Assembly: GCF_000826105.1 (NCBI RefSeq)
Contig: NZ_CCYK01000007.1
Span: 806,001 to 870,000 of the forward strand
From: Pseudomonas massiliensis
GTDB taxonomy: Bacteria; Pseudomonadota; Gammaproteobacteria; Pseudomonadales; Pseudomonadaceae
Reading direction: 5' to 3'
DNA length: 64,000 nucleotides
Made by a program: the position numbers and the translations under genes. This document shows, one piece after another, positions 9,481 to 18,274 of this stretch (position 1 is its first letter; the number at the start of each line of letters is the position of its first letter). A model generated the notes under the pieces. That model searched no databases and was not told the DNA's origin. It worked only from the letters and a program-made list of their open reading frames with translations.

Positions 9481-10398
9481 CTAGATGCGACCTATGATAT
9501 TGCCCAGGAGCAGGCTGAGGTTTCCAAGGCTGGTTTGACGATAGACGCCTGACTGTCGGAGATGGTGAATTCGCCCAAATATGGAAGCGCTACGGGCGCG
9601 TTGAAAAAGATTGAAGCAGCTTTTGTTGGAGGAAGGCATTTTTTCATAGAAAGGCGCAAGGGCTTCGATGTTCGCATCGTTCCATTGCGCAAAGCGGCCA
9701 TCCCACAGGAAGCGTAGCCTATGTATACGGCTTCGAAGTGTGGTATTCCCTCCTATCAGATTGGCTGCGTGCTGTCGATAGTCCAATGTTGGAACAGGGT
9801 CATATATGACTTGGCCCGCGGCCGCGCTCACCACCAGATACGCCAGCCAATCATGGGCGACGATCCGGACGTCACTGTCAACCTGAAGTAAAAGCTCACG
9901 CGCTACTTTGTTGATAAGCATCGTATTGGCGCCGGCCACGCTCTGTACCAGCGCATTGCGGAAACAGGCGGGGCGCTTGAACAATGGAGAATGCCCCATG
10001 CACCGGCCTTGCTCGTCGATCAGGCGAGTGCGACTACAATAAAGGGCTGGCTCGCCACGGAAGCTTTCAATTGCCTTTACGCTGCGCTCCAGCTTGTCGT
10101 CGTACCAGATATCATCCTGGTCGCAAAAGGCGTAATAGTCGGCTGCAAGGCCATGGTGTTGGAGCAATGAAAAGAAGTTTCTCGCGAACCCGCGCCGCGG
10201 ACCCTCAAGGATGGACATGCGGTCACCAAGCTGTCGCTGGCAGCTTCTAAGGATCTGCAGCGTTGAATCGGTCGAACCGTCGTCGGATACGTACAGCCGC
10301 CAGTGCTGGTAACGTTGGCTGACTATGGATTCAAGCTGCTCCTGTAGAAAGGCCTCGCCATTATACGTACAAAGAAGAACTGCTACCTCGTTCACCAC
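9481..10398 (-). CDS. Family 2 glycosyltransferase
   Basis: The 305-residue protein begins with VAVLLCTYNGEAFLQEQL and has YVSDDGSTDST and the metal-binding stretch FCDQDDIWYDDKLE near residue 95. These are typical of GT2 rhamnosyltransferase-like enzymes. The start is GTG at 10398 or the adjoining GTG at 10395; the upstream ribosome site is weak in either case. It is transcribed away from the wbpM-like gene, and a 240-bp gap separates it from cysC. It probably acts on O-antigen or another lipid-linked glycan. Confidence 0.8.
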   Translation of the reverse strand: MVNEVAVLLCTYNGEAFLQEQLESIVSQRYQHWRLYVSDDGSTDSTLQILRSCQRQLGDRMSILEGPRRGFARNFFSLLQHHGLAADYYAFCDQDDIWYDDKLERSVKAIESFRGEPALYCSRTRLIDEQGRCMGHSPLFKRPACFRNALVQSVAGANTMLINKVARELLLQVDSDVRIVAHDWLAYLVVSAAAGQVIYDPVPTLDYRQHAANLIGGNTTLRSRIHRLRFLWDGRFAQWNDANIEALAPFYEKMPSSNKSCFNLFQRARSASIFGRIHHLRQSGVYRQTSLGNLSLLLGNIIGRI

Positions 10399-10668
10399 CG
10401 GCTGTGCCCCGGTGTGACTTCACTTGCTACGGTAAGGGAGGGCTTGTGCATGAAATCTCCTGAATTGCGCCTACGTTCCGAATTTGCCGGATTGACCACG
10501 AGGATAACGTTCCCAGCCAAACGTTTTTGACATACGCTTCAACCCTGGCGCCGTCGTTGCCGACGATACCAGAATACGAATTCACCAGCGAATTGAGAGG
10601 CTGATGGCTAAAAGATATCAATTGTTGAGCCGCCGCGATTCGTGGCATACCATACGGAAGGGGCTTGA
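10399..10668. promoter_or_regulatory. Divergent intergenic region between GT2 and wbpM-like gene
   Basis: These 270 bases separate two divergent genes and must hold both promoters. I see no JUMPstart or ops element. A 73-codon minus-strand open frame (10427-10648) has no recognisable motif and I do not call it a gene. GGAAGGGG near 10656 is the ribosome site of the wbpM-like gene. Confidence 0.5.
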
Positions 10669-12666
10669 GTGAACGCTTTGCGTCTGTACATGCTCGCCCT
10701 GCCGAGGAGGCAAAAGCGCCTACTTCAGGTGGTAGTCGACATCTTGCTGGTCTGGTTGGCGCTTTGGTTGGCGTTCGTGGTACGGCTAGGCATCGAGGAC
10801 TTGATCAGCCCCCTGGGCGACTATATGTGGTTGTTCATTGCGGCCCCGGTTATCTCCATTCCACTATTCATCCGGCTCGGCATGTACCGGGCGGTTCTTC
10901 GCTACTTTGGAAACGACGCACTGCTGACCATCGCCAAAGCGGTGACTCTGGCCGCCTTGATACTGGCGTTGGCAATATTCTGGTACAGCAATCACAAGGC
11001 CATGGTTCCCCGGTCGGTCATCTTCAACTATTGGTGGCTTAGTCTGGTAATCCTGGGTGGATTACGCTTGGCGATGCGACAGTTTTTCCTTGGTGACTGG
11101 TTCGCCGGCCAGCATTTGACTTCTGCTTCAAGTCGCGATGAAGGTCTTACTCGAGTCGCTGTTTATGGCGCGGGTGTCGCGGGTAATCAGTTGGTAGCGG
11201 GCCTACGCATGGGAAGGCTAATGCGTCCCGTGGCTTTCATAGACGACGATCCCTCTCTCTCTCGGCGTGTCATCGCCGGCCTGCAAGTATATAAGCCTCG
11301 ACATATCGAGAGGATGATCGAAGAAACTGGCGCTACCGAAATTTTGCTTGCGCTTCCTTCGTCGAGTAGGGCTCGGCGGCGCGAAATACTCGAGTTCCTG
11401 GAAAGTTTTCCGCTTCATGTTAGAAGCGTTCCGAATCTTTCGGATCTTGCCAGTGGCAGGGTAAAGGTGGAGGATATTCAGGAAATCGATATCGCCGACC
11501 TTCTTGGCCGCGACGCGGTTCCGCCAATGGATGATCTTCTGGAAAAATGCATAGAAGCGCAGGTAGTGATGGTGACCGGCGCAGGGGGGTCCATAGGCGC
11601 AGAGTTATGCCGACAGATCATCTGTCTGAAGCCCTCTCGGCTAATCATATTCGATCATGGCGAATACAATCTTTATTGTATAAACGAAGAGTTGCAAAAA
11701 CTACTGCGTCGACACTCTTTTAACGTCGAGATTCTACCTATACTTGGTACTGTCAAGGATGAGGTCAAGCTCGAGCAGACAATGCGCACCTGGAAAGTGG
11801 AAACGGTTTATCACGCTGCGGCCTACAAGCATGTGCCTATAGTGGAGCATAATATAGCTGAAGGCGTGCTAAATAATGTATTTGGAACTCTTTACTCCGC
11901 GCAAGCCGCGCTTCGTGCTGGCGTTCCAAACTTTGTCCTCATTTCCACTGATAAAGCGGTTCGACCTACCAATGTAATGGGAAGTACGAAGCGGATGGCC
12001 GAACTCATTCTTCAGGCCTTGAGTGCCGAAGTAGCGCCAAGACTTTTCGATCAGTCGTCAAATGTAGCTCATGTAAATAAAACGCGGTTCAGCATGGTGC
12101 GGTTCGGAAACGTATTGGGCTCGTCTGGCTCGGTGATTCCTCTTTTCCATAAGCAGATTAGGGCGGGCGGCCCGCTGACCGTCACGCATCCCAAGATAAC
12201 TCGTTACTTCATGACCATTCCTGAGGCAGCCCAGTTGGTAATTCAGGCGGGCTCGCTGGGGAAGGGCGGTGAGGTCTTTGTACTGGACATGGGTGAGCCA
12301 GTCTTGATCGCTGAGCTTGCTGAAAAAATGATCAAGCTGTCGGGCCTCAGCGTTCGTTCCGAACGTAATCCTTATGGGGATATCGCCATCGAATATACCG
12401 GGCTTCGGCCTGGAGAAAAATTATACGAGGAGCTGCTGATAGGGGACAATGTTTCCCCAACTAGGCACCCTATGATCATGTGTGCCAATGAGGAGGCGTT
12501 TGAATGGGCTGAGTTCAAGCTCCTGCTTGAAAAGCTTCAGGCTGCCCTGAGGGCTGAGGATCTCAGTCAGGTCAGGGTGTTGCTCCGGTATGCCGTTGCA
12601 GGTTATGAGCCTCAGCAGGAAATTGTTGACTGGTTCCACGTCCAGCATCGGCTCGACGCTGACTAG
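10669..12666 (+). CDS. Membrane nucleoside-diphosphate-sugar epimerase/dehydratase, WbpM/CapD type
   Basis: The 665-residue protein has four N-terminal membrane segments (about 15-120), a CoA-binding-like Rossmann region with VAVYGAGVAGNQLVAG near 165, and a C-terminal catalytic SDR domain starting with VMVTGAGGSIGAELCRQI near 300. STDKAVRPTNVMGSTKR is the substrate loop, where Met stands in the usual Tyr position of the catalytic triad, as in WbpM, FlaA1 and PglF relatives. Such enzymes convert UDP-GlcNAc to a 4-keto-6-deoxy sugar. The start is GTG 10669 behind GGAAGGGG. In Pseudomonas this gene typically closes the O-antigen locus. Confidence 0.9.
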   Translation: MNALRLYMLALPRRQKRLLQVVVDILLVWLALWLAFVVRLGIEDLISPLGDYMWLFIAAPVISIPLFIRLGMYRAVLRYFGNDALLTIAKAVTLAALILALAIFWYSNHKAMVPRSVIFNYWWLSLVILGGLRLAMRQFFLGDWFAGQHLTSASSRDEGLTRVAVYGAGVAGNQLVAGLRMGRLMRPVAFIDDDPSLSRRVIAGLQVYKPRHIERMIEETGATEILLALPSSSRARRREILEFLESFPLHVRSVPNLSDLASGRVKVEDIQEIDIADLLGRDAVPPMDDLLEKCIEAQVVMVTGAGGSIGAELCRQIICLKPSRLIIFDHGEYNLYCINEELQKLLRRHSFNVEILPILGTVKDEVKLEQTMRTWKVETVYHAAAYKHVPIVEHNIAEGVLNNVFGTLYSAQAALRAGVPNFVLISTDKAVRPTNVMGSTKRMAELILQALSAEVAPRLFDQSSNVAHVNKTRFSMVRFGNVLGSSGSVIPLFHKQIRAGGPLTVTHPKITRYFMTIPEAAQLVIQAGSLGKGGEVFVLDMGEPVLIAELAEKMIKLSGLSVRSERNPYGDIAIEYTGLRPGEKLYEELLIGDNVSPTRHPMIMCANEEAFEWAEFKLLLEKLQAALRAEDLSQVRVLLRYAVAGYEPQQEIVDWFHVQHRLDAD

Positions 12667-12705
12667 GCAAACGGCCAAGGCCCGAAGTCATAGATAAGCA
12701 TCTGC

Positions 12706-12969
12706 CTAGTGAACGGCGGTGGCTTCCACCGGCGCATACGCAAACTTGCTCAAAGGCTTCACCCAATACCGCTTGTAATCCGCCTCGCCCGGCGGTACCG
12801 GCTTCTCATTGAACCACCCGGACGGGCGCTTGAGTTCGGCGCGATAGGCATCCCATTCAAGCTTCAACGCCGCCTCCCTGGCGGTGGCTTCGTTCTCGAA
12901 CCAGCCCAGCACGTAGGCTTCGCCGAATTCCCGGCCATGTTCGATCAGCAGGTAGATGTCATTGTTCAT
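12706..12969 (-). CDS. Conserved small protein of unknown function
   Basis: The 87-residue protein is acidic and aromatic-rich (MNNDIYLLIEHGREFGEAYV, later YKRYWVKPLSKFAYAP) with no signal peptide or membrane segment. GGAGAAT lies just upstream of its ATG on the minus strand, supporting a real gene. An open frame on the opposite strand covers the same bases but lacks such a ribosome site. I do not recognise a named family. It stands alone between the wbpM-like gene and a lactonase-like gene. Confidence 0.65.
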   Translation of the reverse strand: MNNDIYLLIEHGREFGEAYVLGWFENEATAREAALKLEWDAYRAELKRPSGWFNEKPVPPGEADYKRYWVKPLSKFAYAPVEATAVH

Positions 12970-13178
12970 GGGTAATTCTCCGTGTATCAGCGCGTCTGCC
13001 TAGGCCATATCTCGATATCAGTCAGCTCTCTCCTTCACTTTAGACAGGTCGCGCGGCAGAGGTGCAATCAAAGCGTGACCAGCTGTTGCGTGGTTGGGCG
13101 TGTGCTCGCCAGGCTTGAGTCCCTGGGGCTGTGGTCATAGGATGACTGCCTAATTCCGATGCCTGCCGAGGGACCGCC

Positions 13179-14240
13179 GTGAGCTTTGTCTACATTTCCA
13201 GCCCGAATGATGGGCTCGTTTCTCATTACCACCTGGACGACGACACCGGTGCGCTTACGCTGGTGGAGCAGGTGAAGGCGGGCGAGAAGGTCAATGCCCT
13301 TGCCCTGACGCCCGATGGAAGCACGCTCTATGGCGCGCTGCGCGGTCAGCCTTCCGAGGTGGTCAGCTTCAGCGTGGATGCCGGGAGCGGCAAGCTGCTA
13401 CGCCGTGCTCGGGCGCCTTTGGGAGCCGGCATGTCCTACCTGGCCACGGATCGCCAGGGACGTTTCCTGTTCGGCGCCTCCTATGGCGAAGACGTGGTCA
13501 CGCTGCAGTCCATCGATGACGAAATGCAGGTGCAGGAAAATATCCGCAAATACGCCAGTGGCATGCATGCCCATTCGGTGCGGCCAGACCCGAGCAACCG
13601 CTTCGTTTACGCTTGTGTATTGGGGGTGGACCGGATCCTGCAATTCCGCCTGGATGAAGCCTCTGCCGCGCTGGAGCCCATCGGTGAAGGCTTTGTGTCG
13701 GTTGCGGAAAATGTTGGCCCGCGTCATTTGGCGTTTTCCGAAGATGGGCGCCTTGTGTTCGTGGTAGGTGAAATGAGCGGCACCGTGCTGTCTTTCAGCA
13801 TCGACCCGCAAACCGGTGCCTTGACACCGGTTCACGAGCAAAGCGGCATTACCCCCGGGATGAACCTGGAACAGGGCCTAGTGCGTGATAGCCGTAATAA
13901 CAACCTGAGCGACGACCCTACGCCGCGTATATGGTGCGCTGATATTCGTCTGGTTCCTGGAGGCAGGCGGCTGTACATCACTGAGCGCACTACCAGCTCA
14001 GTCAGCGTCTTCGATGTATCTGCCGAGGGGCGGCTTGCGTTCGCGGGCAACCACAAACTGGTAGAGAAGCAGCCTCGGAACATCGCCATTTCGCCGGACG
14101 GTCGCTGGTTGCTGGCTTGTGGCGAACTAAGCCCTGTCGTCGGCAGCTATCGGATCGAGGCGAGTGGTGAATTGACCCGGGTGAGCGAGGCGCCGTCGGG
14201 CGATGGGGCGCTCTGGATCGAAGTGCTGCCGCAGCGCTGA
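13179..14240 (+). CDS. Lactonase-family beta-propeller protein
   Basis: The 353-residue protein resembles the YbhE/Pgl-type seven-bladed propeller family, some members of which hydrolyse 6-phosphogluconolactone. Repeats with LTPDGSTLYGAL, TDRQGRFLFGAS, RPDPSNRFVYAC, SEDGRLVFVVGE and SPDGRWLLACGE mark successive blades. There is no signal peptide. The start is GTG at 13179 behind GAGGGA. The substrate is not certain and many members have none assigned. It is transcribed alone. Confidence 0.8.
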   Translation: MSFVYISSPNDGLVSHYHLDDDTGALTLVEQVKAGEKVNALALTPDGSTLYGALRGQPSEVVSFSVDAGSGKLLRRARAPLGAGMSYLATDRQGRFLFGASYGEDVVTLQSIDDEMQVQENIRKYASGMHAHSVRPDPSNRFVYACVLGVDRILQFRLDEASAALEPIGEGFVSVAENVGPRHLAFSEDGRLVFVVGEMSGTVLSFSIDPQTGALTPVHEQSGITPGMNLEQGLVRDSRNNNLSDDPTPRIWCADIRLVPGGRRLYITERTTSSVSVFDVSAEGRLAFAGNHKLVEKQPRNIAISPDGRWLLACGELSPVVGSYRIEASGELTRVSEAPSGDGALWIEVLPQR

Positions 14241-14290
14241 AAACTCCGTTAACAGCTCCGCCCTGGCATTGCTTCCTTGGGCTCCGCTAA

Positions 14291-14325
14291 GGTAATCGCA
14301 CGGTACATGAGGTGCCGTGCTTACC
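14291..14325 (+). promoter_or_regulatory. Leader hairpin just upstream of the comEA ribosome site
   Basis: GGTAA and GCACGG (14291-14303) pair with CCGTGC and TTACC (14315-14325), leaving a 2-base bulge and an 11-base loop. The stem ends five bases before AAGGAG (14330-14335). Its position suggests a role in comEA translation or mRNA stability. It could also be an operator. Function is inference. Confidence 0.4.
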
Positions 14326-14341
14326 TGTCAAGGAGCATCCC

Positions 14342-14656
14342 ATGCGCAAGACCATCCTCTCTTCTCTGTTCATCACCGCCTTGGCCTTCGTGCCTCTGTC
14401 GATGCAGGCCAACGCGACCAGTGCCGCCCCCGCACCCGCTGCGATGGCGGTGAGCGAAGGCAAGGTCAACCTCAACACGGCAGACGCGGCTACTTTGCAG
14501 AAGGAGCTCGCCGGCATCGGTATGGCCAAGGCCAAGGCTATCGTCGCTTTCCGAGAGGAAAATGGCGCGTTCACTTCGGTGGATGAGCTGCTGGAAGTGC
14601 AAGGCATTGGCAAAGCGTTGGTCGATCGCAATCGGGACCGGCTTGCCGTCAACTAG
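14342..14656 (+). CDS. ComEA-like helix-hairpin-helix DNA-binding protein
   Basis: The 104-residue protein has a signal peptide (MRKTILSSLFITALAFVPLS, cleavage after an Ala near 23) and a single ComEA-type domain at about 40-104. That domain has VNLNTADAATLQKELAGIG and FREENGAFTSVDELLEVQGI, the paired helix-hairpin-helix motif. Secreted relatives bind DNA in the periplasm during natural uptake, but in pseudomonads many are uncharacterised. ATG 14342 follows AAGGAG; an upstream in-frame ATG lies inside a leader hairpin and lacks the signal peptide start. Confidence 0.85.
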   Translation: MRKTILSSLFITALAFVPLSMQANATSAAPAPAAMAVSEGKVNLNTADAATLQKELAGIGMAKAKAIVAFREENGAFTSVDELLEVQGIGKALVDRNRDRLAVN

Positions 14657-14696
14657 CCTCGTTATTCGCCTCTGCTCATAACAGTGATCTTCTTTG

Positions 14697-14755
14697 CATG
14701 TCGGTTGACATTCAATAGCTCGGTATCGCAAGCTCTTTGAATTACAGTCGACATG
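14697..14755. repeat. Long imperfect inverted repeat upstream of fabF
   Basis: CATGTCG plus ATTCAA on the left (14697-14715) mirrors TTGAAT plus CGACATG on the right (14737-14755), 13 of 19 positions matching. The spacer holds a second smaller dyad (AGCT...AGCT). It ends 75 bases before the fabF start and could be an operator or an mRNA structure. Confidence 0.45.
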
Positions 14756-14830
14756 TAAAGGATGGATCTGTGCTATGAACTCATTGGTAACACGTCAGGC
14801 GCTGGGTATGACCACGAGGGGAGTACAGGC

Positions 14831-16099
14831 ATGAACCAGCCCCGTATCGTTGTGACTGGCATGGGCGCGGTCTCGCCGCTTGGCGTGGGCGTGGCCACGA
14901 ACTGGCAGCGACTTCGCTCGGGTAGGTCCGGTATACGCTTGTTGGACCCGGCTACCGTCGATGGCCTTCAGGTTCAGGTAGCCGGCCGAGTGCCGAGCCT
15001 GGTTGAGGATGCCGAGGCCGGCCTGGACCCGGATCGGTTCGTACCCGCCAAGGACCAGAAGAAGATGGCCCCTTTCATCCTGTATGCCATGGCAGCGGCA
15101 CAGGAAGCCTTGGAGCAGGCGGGTTGGCGTCCTGATGATGAGTTCGCCCGCGCCAGAACCGCCACTATCATAGGCTCGGGCGTAGGGGGTTTCGGCACCA
15201 TCGCCGATGCTGTGAGAACCACCGATCAGCGTGGTCCCAAGCGGCTATCGCCGTTCACCATACCGTCCTTCCTGGTCAATCTTGCCGCCGGGCAGGTGTC
15301 CATCCGACATGGTTTCCAAGGGCCCCTGGGTGCCCCTGTAACCGCCTGCGCGGCCGGTGTGCAAGCCATCGGTGATGCGGCACGGTTGATCCGCGCTGGC
15401 GAAGCGGATATCGCCCTGTGCGGAGGCACCGAGGCTGCCATCGACCGTGTCAGCCTGGCAGGCTTCGCCGCGGCCCGTGCGCTTTCCTTGAACCCTGTCC
15501 CGGATCAGGCCTCACGCCCGTTCGACCGAGACCGCGACGGTTTCGTGATGGGGGAGGGCGCCGGTTTGCTGGTGATCGAACGCCTCGAACATGCGCTGGC
15601 GCGCGGGGCGCAGCCATTGGCTGAGCTGGTGGGGTATGGCACGAGCGCCGATGCTTATCACCTCACTGCGGCCCCGGAAGACGGTCATGGGGCTCAACAA
15701 GCGATGAGGCTGGCGTTGGCCCAAGCTGGGGTGGAGCCAGGCGAGGTTGGCCATCTCAACGCCCACGCCACCTCGACCCCGGTGGGTGACAGCGCAGAAC
15801 TGGCAGCGATTCGGGCGGTGTTTGGGCCAGGCGCGGACCTTGCCATTTCGGCAACCAAGTCGGCCACGGGTCACCTGCTCGGTGCCGCGGGCGGGCTGGA
15901 GGCTATCTACACGCTGCTTGCGCTTGCCGAGCAATGGGCGCCACCCACCCTCAACTTCCAGCAGGCGGATGACTCGGCGGATGAGTTGAATATCGTCGGG
16001 CCGGCAGGGCAACGCCTTGCCACCTGCTACGCCATGTCTAACGGTTTCGGCTTTGGTGGGGTGAACGCCAGCGTCCTGTTCAAGCGTTGGAAGGAGTGA
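14831..16099 (+). CDS. fabF: Beta-ketoacyl-ACP synthase II
   Basis: The 422-residue condensing enzyme elongates acyl-ACP with malonyl-ACP. The catalytic triad is visible: Cys in PVTACAAGVQAIGDA, His in LNAHATSTPVGDS and His in KSATGHLLGAAGG. The C-terminal NGFGFGGVN is also canonical. I chose ATG 14831 because MNQPRIVVTGMGAVSPLG is the family start; an upstream in-frame start at 14762 adds 23 unrelated residues. It is not next to acpP or fabG, so it is probably a second copy used for a special acyl chain or condition. An inverted repeat lies upstream. Confidence 0.88.
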   Translation: MNQPRIVVTGMGAVSPLGVGVATNWQRLRSGRSGIRLLDPATVDGLQVQVAGRVPSLVEDAEAGLDPDRFVPAKDQKKMAPFILYAMAAAQEALEQAGWRPDDEFARARTATIIGSGVGGFGTIADAVRTTDQRGPKRLSPFTIPSFLVNLAAGQVSIRHGFQGPLGAPVTACAAGVQAIGDAARLIRAGEADIALCGGTEAAIDRVSLAGFAAARALSLNPVPDQASRPFDRDRDGFVMGEGAGLLVIERLEHALARGAQPLAELVGYGTSADAYHLTAAPEDGHGAQQAMRLALAQAGVEPGEVGHLNAHATSTPVGDSAELAAIRAVFGPGADLAISATKSATGHLLGAAGGLEAIYTLLALAEQWAPPTLNFQQADDSADELNIVGPAGQRLATCYAMSNGFGFGGVNASVLFKRWKE

Positions 16100-16458
16100 A
16101 AGCGGCCGGTCGTTTTTTGATCGGGTCTCTGCAGGCCTTGCGGTCCCTGGCCTGCAGCCGATTCCCCCCAGCTTATGCACAGCGATGTGCAGCTTTATCA
16201 GGGATAAGTCTTCGGGTCAGGTGAACTATCACCGCAAGGAGGCTGAAAGCAGTGAATGGCGCAATTGATCATTAATTGATCAATTCATGCAGGCCCGCTT
16301 GCGCTGGGCTCTCCAAAGGCTTGTTCAAGGGTTATCCACATGAAGGTCCACCGAGATTGTGAAAAAGCCAAGCCGTAGGTCAATAAATGATCAATGCCCG
16401 CAAGCCCTCGCGCGGCGTGGGCTGTAGAGGATGCCCCCCAGGTTTTCCACAGTTCGGC
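16100..16458. other. Non-coding gap with DnaA-box-like 9-mers between fabF and tetR
   Basis: This 359-base stretch lies between the 3' ends of two convergent genes and has no credible gene. It contains TTATGCACA (16173-16181) and TTATCCACA (16332-16340), both exact matches to the DnaA-box pattern TTATNCACA, and a near match TTTTCCACA (16443-16451), all on the plus strand. A GATC-containing 23-bp dyad lies between the first two. TGATCAAT recurs at 16388-16395. Confidence 0.5.
16263..16285. repeat. 23-bp inverted repeat with GATC cores
   Basis: AATTGATCA and TGATCAATT form perfect 9-bp arms around the spacer TTAAT. A further TGATCAAT half-site lies about 100 bases downstream at 16388-16395. 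It is the most AT-rich part of the gap. It could be an operator or part of a replication-control site. Confidence 0.6.
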
Positions 16459-17043
16459 TCACGGCTTTTCGGGATAACCGCCTCCGTGCTCAGACTCCAG
16501 CGCCAGGCGACGCTTGGCGTCTTGCAGGATTCGGTTGGACAAAGCCGAGTCCTTGACGCTGCGAGAAAGGATCAATGCCCCAACCATGGCGGACAGCATG
16601 GAGACCGCCCTGGCTTCTCGGTTCTCACCACTCAGGTGGCTCGCAATAATGGCGAGGCGGTTGAGCACGGCGGCGTCCACGGATTCGCTGGGTTCGCCTC
16701 GCTGGCCTAACTCCGCGGCAATGGTGGTCAAAGGGCAGCCCCGTTCAGGGTGGTCACGGTGGGCTTCGCTCAGGTAGCGTTCGAGCAGCGACTCGATGGG
16801 CTTGGGCGTAGCCGTGGCGGCGGCGAACACCTCCTGCATTTCCGCCGTGGCGTCCTGCAACGCGGTTTCGACCAGCGCCTGCTTGGATTCGAAGTGGGCA
16901 TAGAAGCCGCCATGGGTGAGCCCAAGGGCTTTCATCAAGGGTTGCAGGCCCGTCGCTGCCACGCCGTCGCGACGAAAACGCGCGCTGGCTTCCTTGACGA
17001 TACGGCGATAAGTCTGAGCCTTATGCTCCTGTGAATAACGCAT
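16459..17043 (-). CDS. TetR/AcrR-family transcriptional regulator
   Basis: The 194-residue protein has an N-terminal helix-turn-helix at about 10-55 with YRRIVKEASARFRRDGVAAT and GLTHGGFYAHFESKQALVETAL, and a helical ligand domain. The sequence HPERGCPLTTIAAELGQRG is typical of the subgroup with a Cys-containing ligand domain. The preferred start is ATG 17043 (MRYSQEHKAQTYRR), with GGGGG upstream; an earlier in-frame start at 17085 adds 14 residues. It is convergent with fabF and divergent from no obvious target, so its regulon is unknown. Confidence 0.85.
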   Translation of the reverse strand: MRYSQEHKAQTYRRIVKEASARFRRDGVAATGLQPLMKALGLTHGGFYAHFESKQALVETALQDATAEMQEVFAAATATPKPIESLLERYLSEAHRDHPERGCPLTTIAAELGQRGEPSESVDAAVLNRLAIIASHLSGENREARAVSMLSAMVGALILSRSVKDSALSNRILQDAKRRLALESEHGGGYPEKP

Positions 17044-17121
17044 GGCACCCCCAGGCTGATCAAATGTCGGATGACATTCTATCACCTGGGGAAGGGCATG
17101 ACCTGCGGGCGTGAGAACGGC

Positions 17122-17289
17122 TCAGCGGTCCCGTGCTTCCTTCGCGTCCATCTCCGCATTGCGCTGACGGACGCGCTTGAGCTGTTCTTCCGTAAGCGGC
17201 AACTTTTGGGCGCTTTGCCGCAGCAACATCAAGCCCCCTACGATGGAGCCAAGGGCAACCAAGAGGATCAACCACGCATACCAGGGCAT
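17122..17289 (-). CDS. DUF2897-family small membrane protein
   Basis: I found this 55-residue gene by translating the minus strand. It begins MPWYAWLILLVALGSIVGGL, one membrane helix (about 5-23), then LMLLRQSAQKLPLTEEQLKR and ends RNAEMDAKEARDR. AGGAGA lies seven bases upstream of its ATG. The layout, a single N-terminal anchor and a short charged cytoplasmic tail, fits the DUF2897 family of pseudomonads, whose function is unknown. It is divergent from pyrF. Confidence 0.8.
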   Translation of the reverse strand: MPWYAWLILLVALGSIVGGLMLLRQSAQKLPLTEEQLKRVRQRNAEMDAKEARDR

Positions 17290-17436
17290 AACCGTCTCCT
17301 TTACCGCTTCGAGTCGCCATCAACGACTATGGTTCAAGTGTAAGGCGTTGGTGGGTGTTAGTCGAAACGCCAGCCCTTGGCCGCGTTGAATCCGCTACAA
17401 TGCGCGCCGTTCAAGTTCTATGGTCGAGAGAGTCCC

Positions 17437-18138
17437 ATGCCCACCTGCCAGTCGCCTGTCATTGTCGCCCTGGATTTTTCCACTCGCGAAGCCGCCCTGA
17501 CGCTGGCTGATCGTCTGGACCCTACTCAATGCCGAGTGAAAGTGGGCAAGGAGCTGTTCACCAGTAGCGCGGCTGGCATCGTTCAGGCCCTCAATGATCG
17601 CGGTTTCGAAGTGTTCCTGGACCTGAAATTCCACGACATTCCCAACACCACCGCCATGGCCGTCAAGGCCGCCGCGGACATGGGCGTCTGGATGGTCAAT
17701 GTCCATTGCTCTGGCGGCCTGCGCATGATGAGTGCCTGCCGGGAAGTGCTGGAGCAGCGCGGCGGGCCAAAGCCCCTACTGATTGGCGTGACGGTATTGA
17801 CCAGCATGGAGCGCGAAGACCTGGCAGGTATCGGGCTGGATGTAGACCCCCAGGAGCAGGTGCTGCGCTTGGCGGCGCTGGCCGAGAAGGCTGGAATGGA
17901 CGGGCTGGTGTGTTCCGCCCTGGAGGCGCCTGCGCTCAAGGCCGCTCACCCTGGACTGCAGTTGGTGACCCCCGGTATTCGTCCGGCGGGCAGCGCCCAG
18001 GACGACCAGCGCCGCATCCTTACCCCGCGCCAGGCTCTGGATGCCGGTTCCGATTACCTGGTCATCGGCCGGCCCATCAGCCAGGCGGCGGACCCAGCCG
18101 GGGCCTTGGCGCGGGTGGTGGCGGAGCTTGGCAGCTGA
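17437..18138 (+). CDS. pyrF: Orotidine 5'-phosphate decarboxylase
   Basis: The enzyme converts OMP to UMP, the last step of pyrimidine synthesis. The 233-residue TIM barrel shows [24 protein letters not shown] [14 protein letters not shown] and the catalytic [12 protein letters not shown]. The C-terminal phosphate loop is [18 protein letters not shown] 17437 starts [14 protein letters not shown]; an upstream in-frame start adds 20 residues with no family similarity. It is a single gene divergent from the DUF2897 gene and precedes the second glycan cluster. Confidence 0.95.
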   Translation: MPTCQSPVIVALDFSTREAALTLADRLDPTQCRVKVGKELFTSSAAGIVQALNDRGFEVFLDLKFHDIPNTTAMAVKAAADMGVWMVNVHCSGGLRMMSACREVLEQRGGPKPLLIGVTVLTSMEREDLAGIGLDVDPQEQVLRLAALAEKAGMDGLVCSALEAPALKAAHPGLQLVTPGIRPAGSAQDDQRRILTPRQALDAGSDYLVIGRPISQAADPAGALARVVAELGS

Positions 18139-18274
18139 TTTCAGAAGCAAGGTCCTGGCGCACAAGCTTCGGTGGTAACCTCTTCGCAAAGAGCGAGCCC
18201 GGTATCGGATCCGCTGGAGGGTCAGCGACAATCCGATAGTAGGCGCTGGCGAATCATGATCAATGGAAGGGTAG

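Noticed and set aside
10427..10648. 73-codon minus-strand frame upstream of the wbpM-like gene
   Set aside because: No motif, no convincing ribosome site and it fills a divergent promoter region.
1..12666. JUMPstart/ops antiterminator element
   Set aside because: No GGCGGTAG with the usual surroundings was found upstream of the glycan operons. GGCGGTAT near 5138 is only a partial match.
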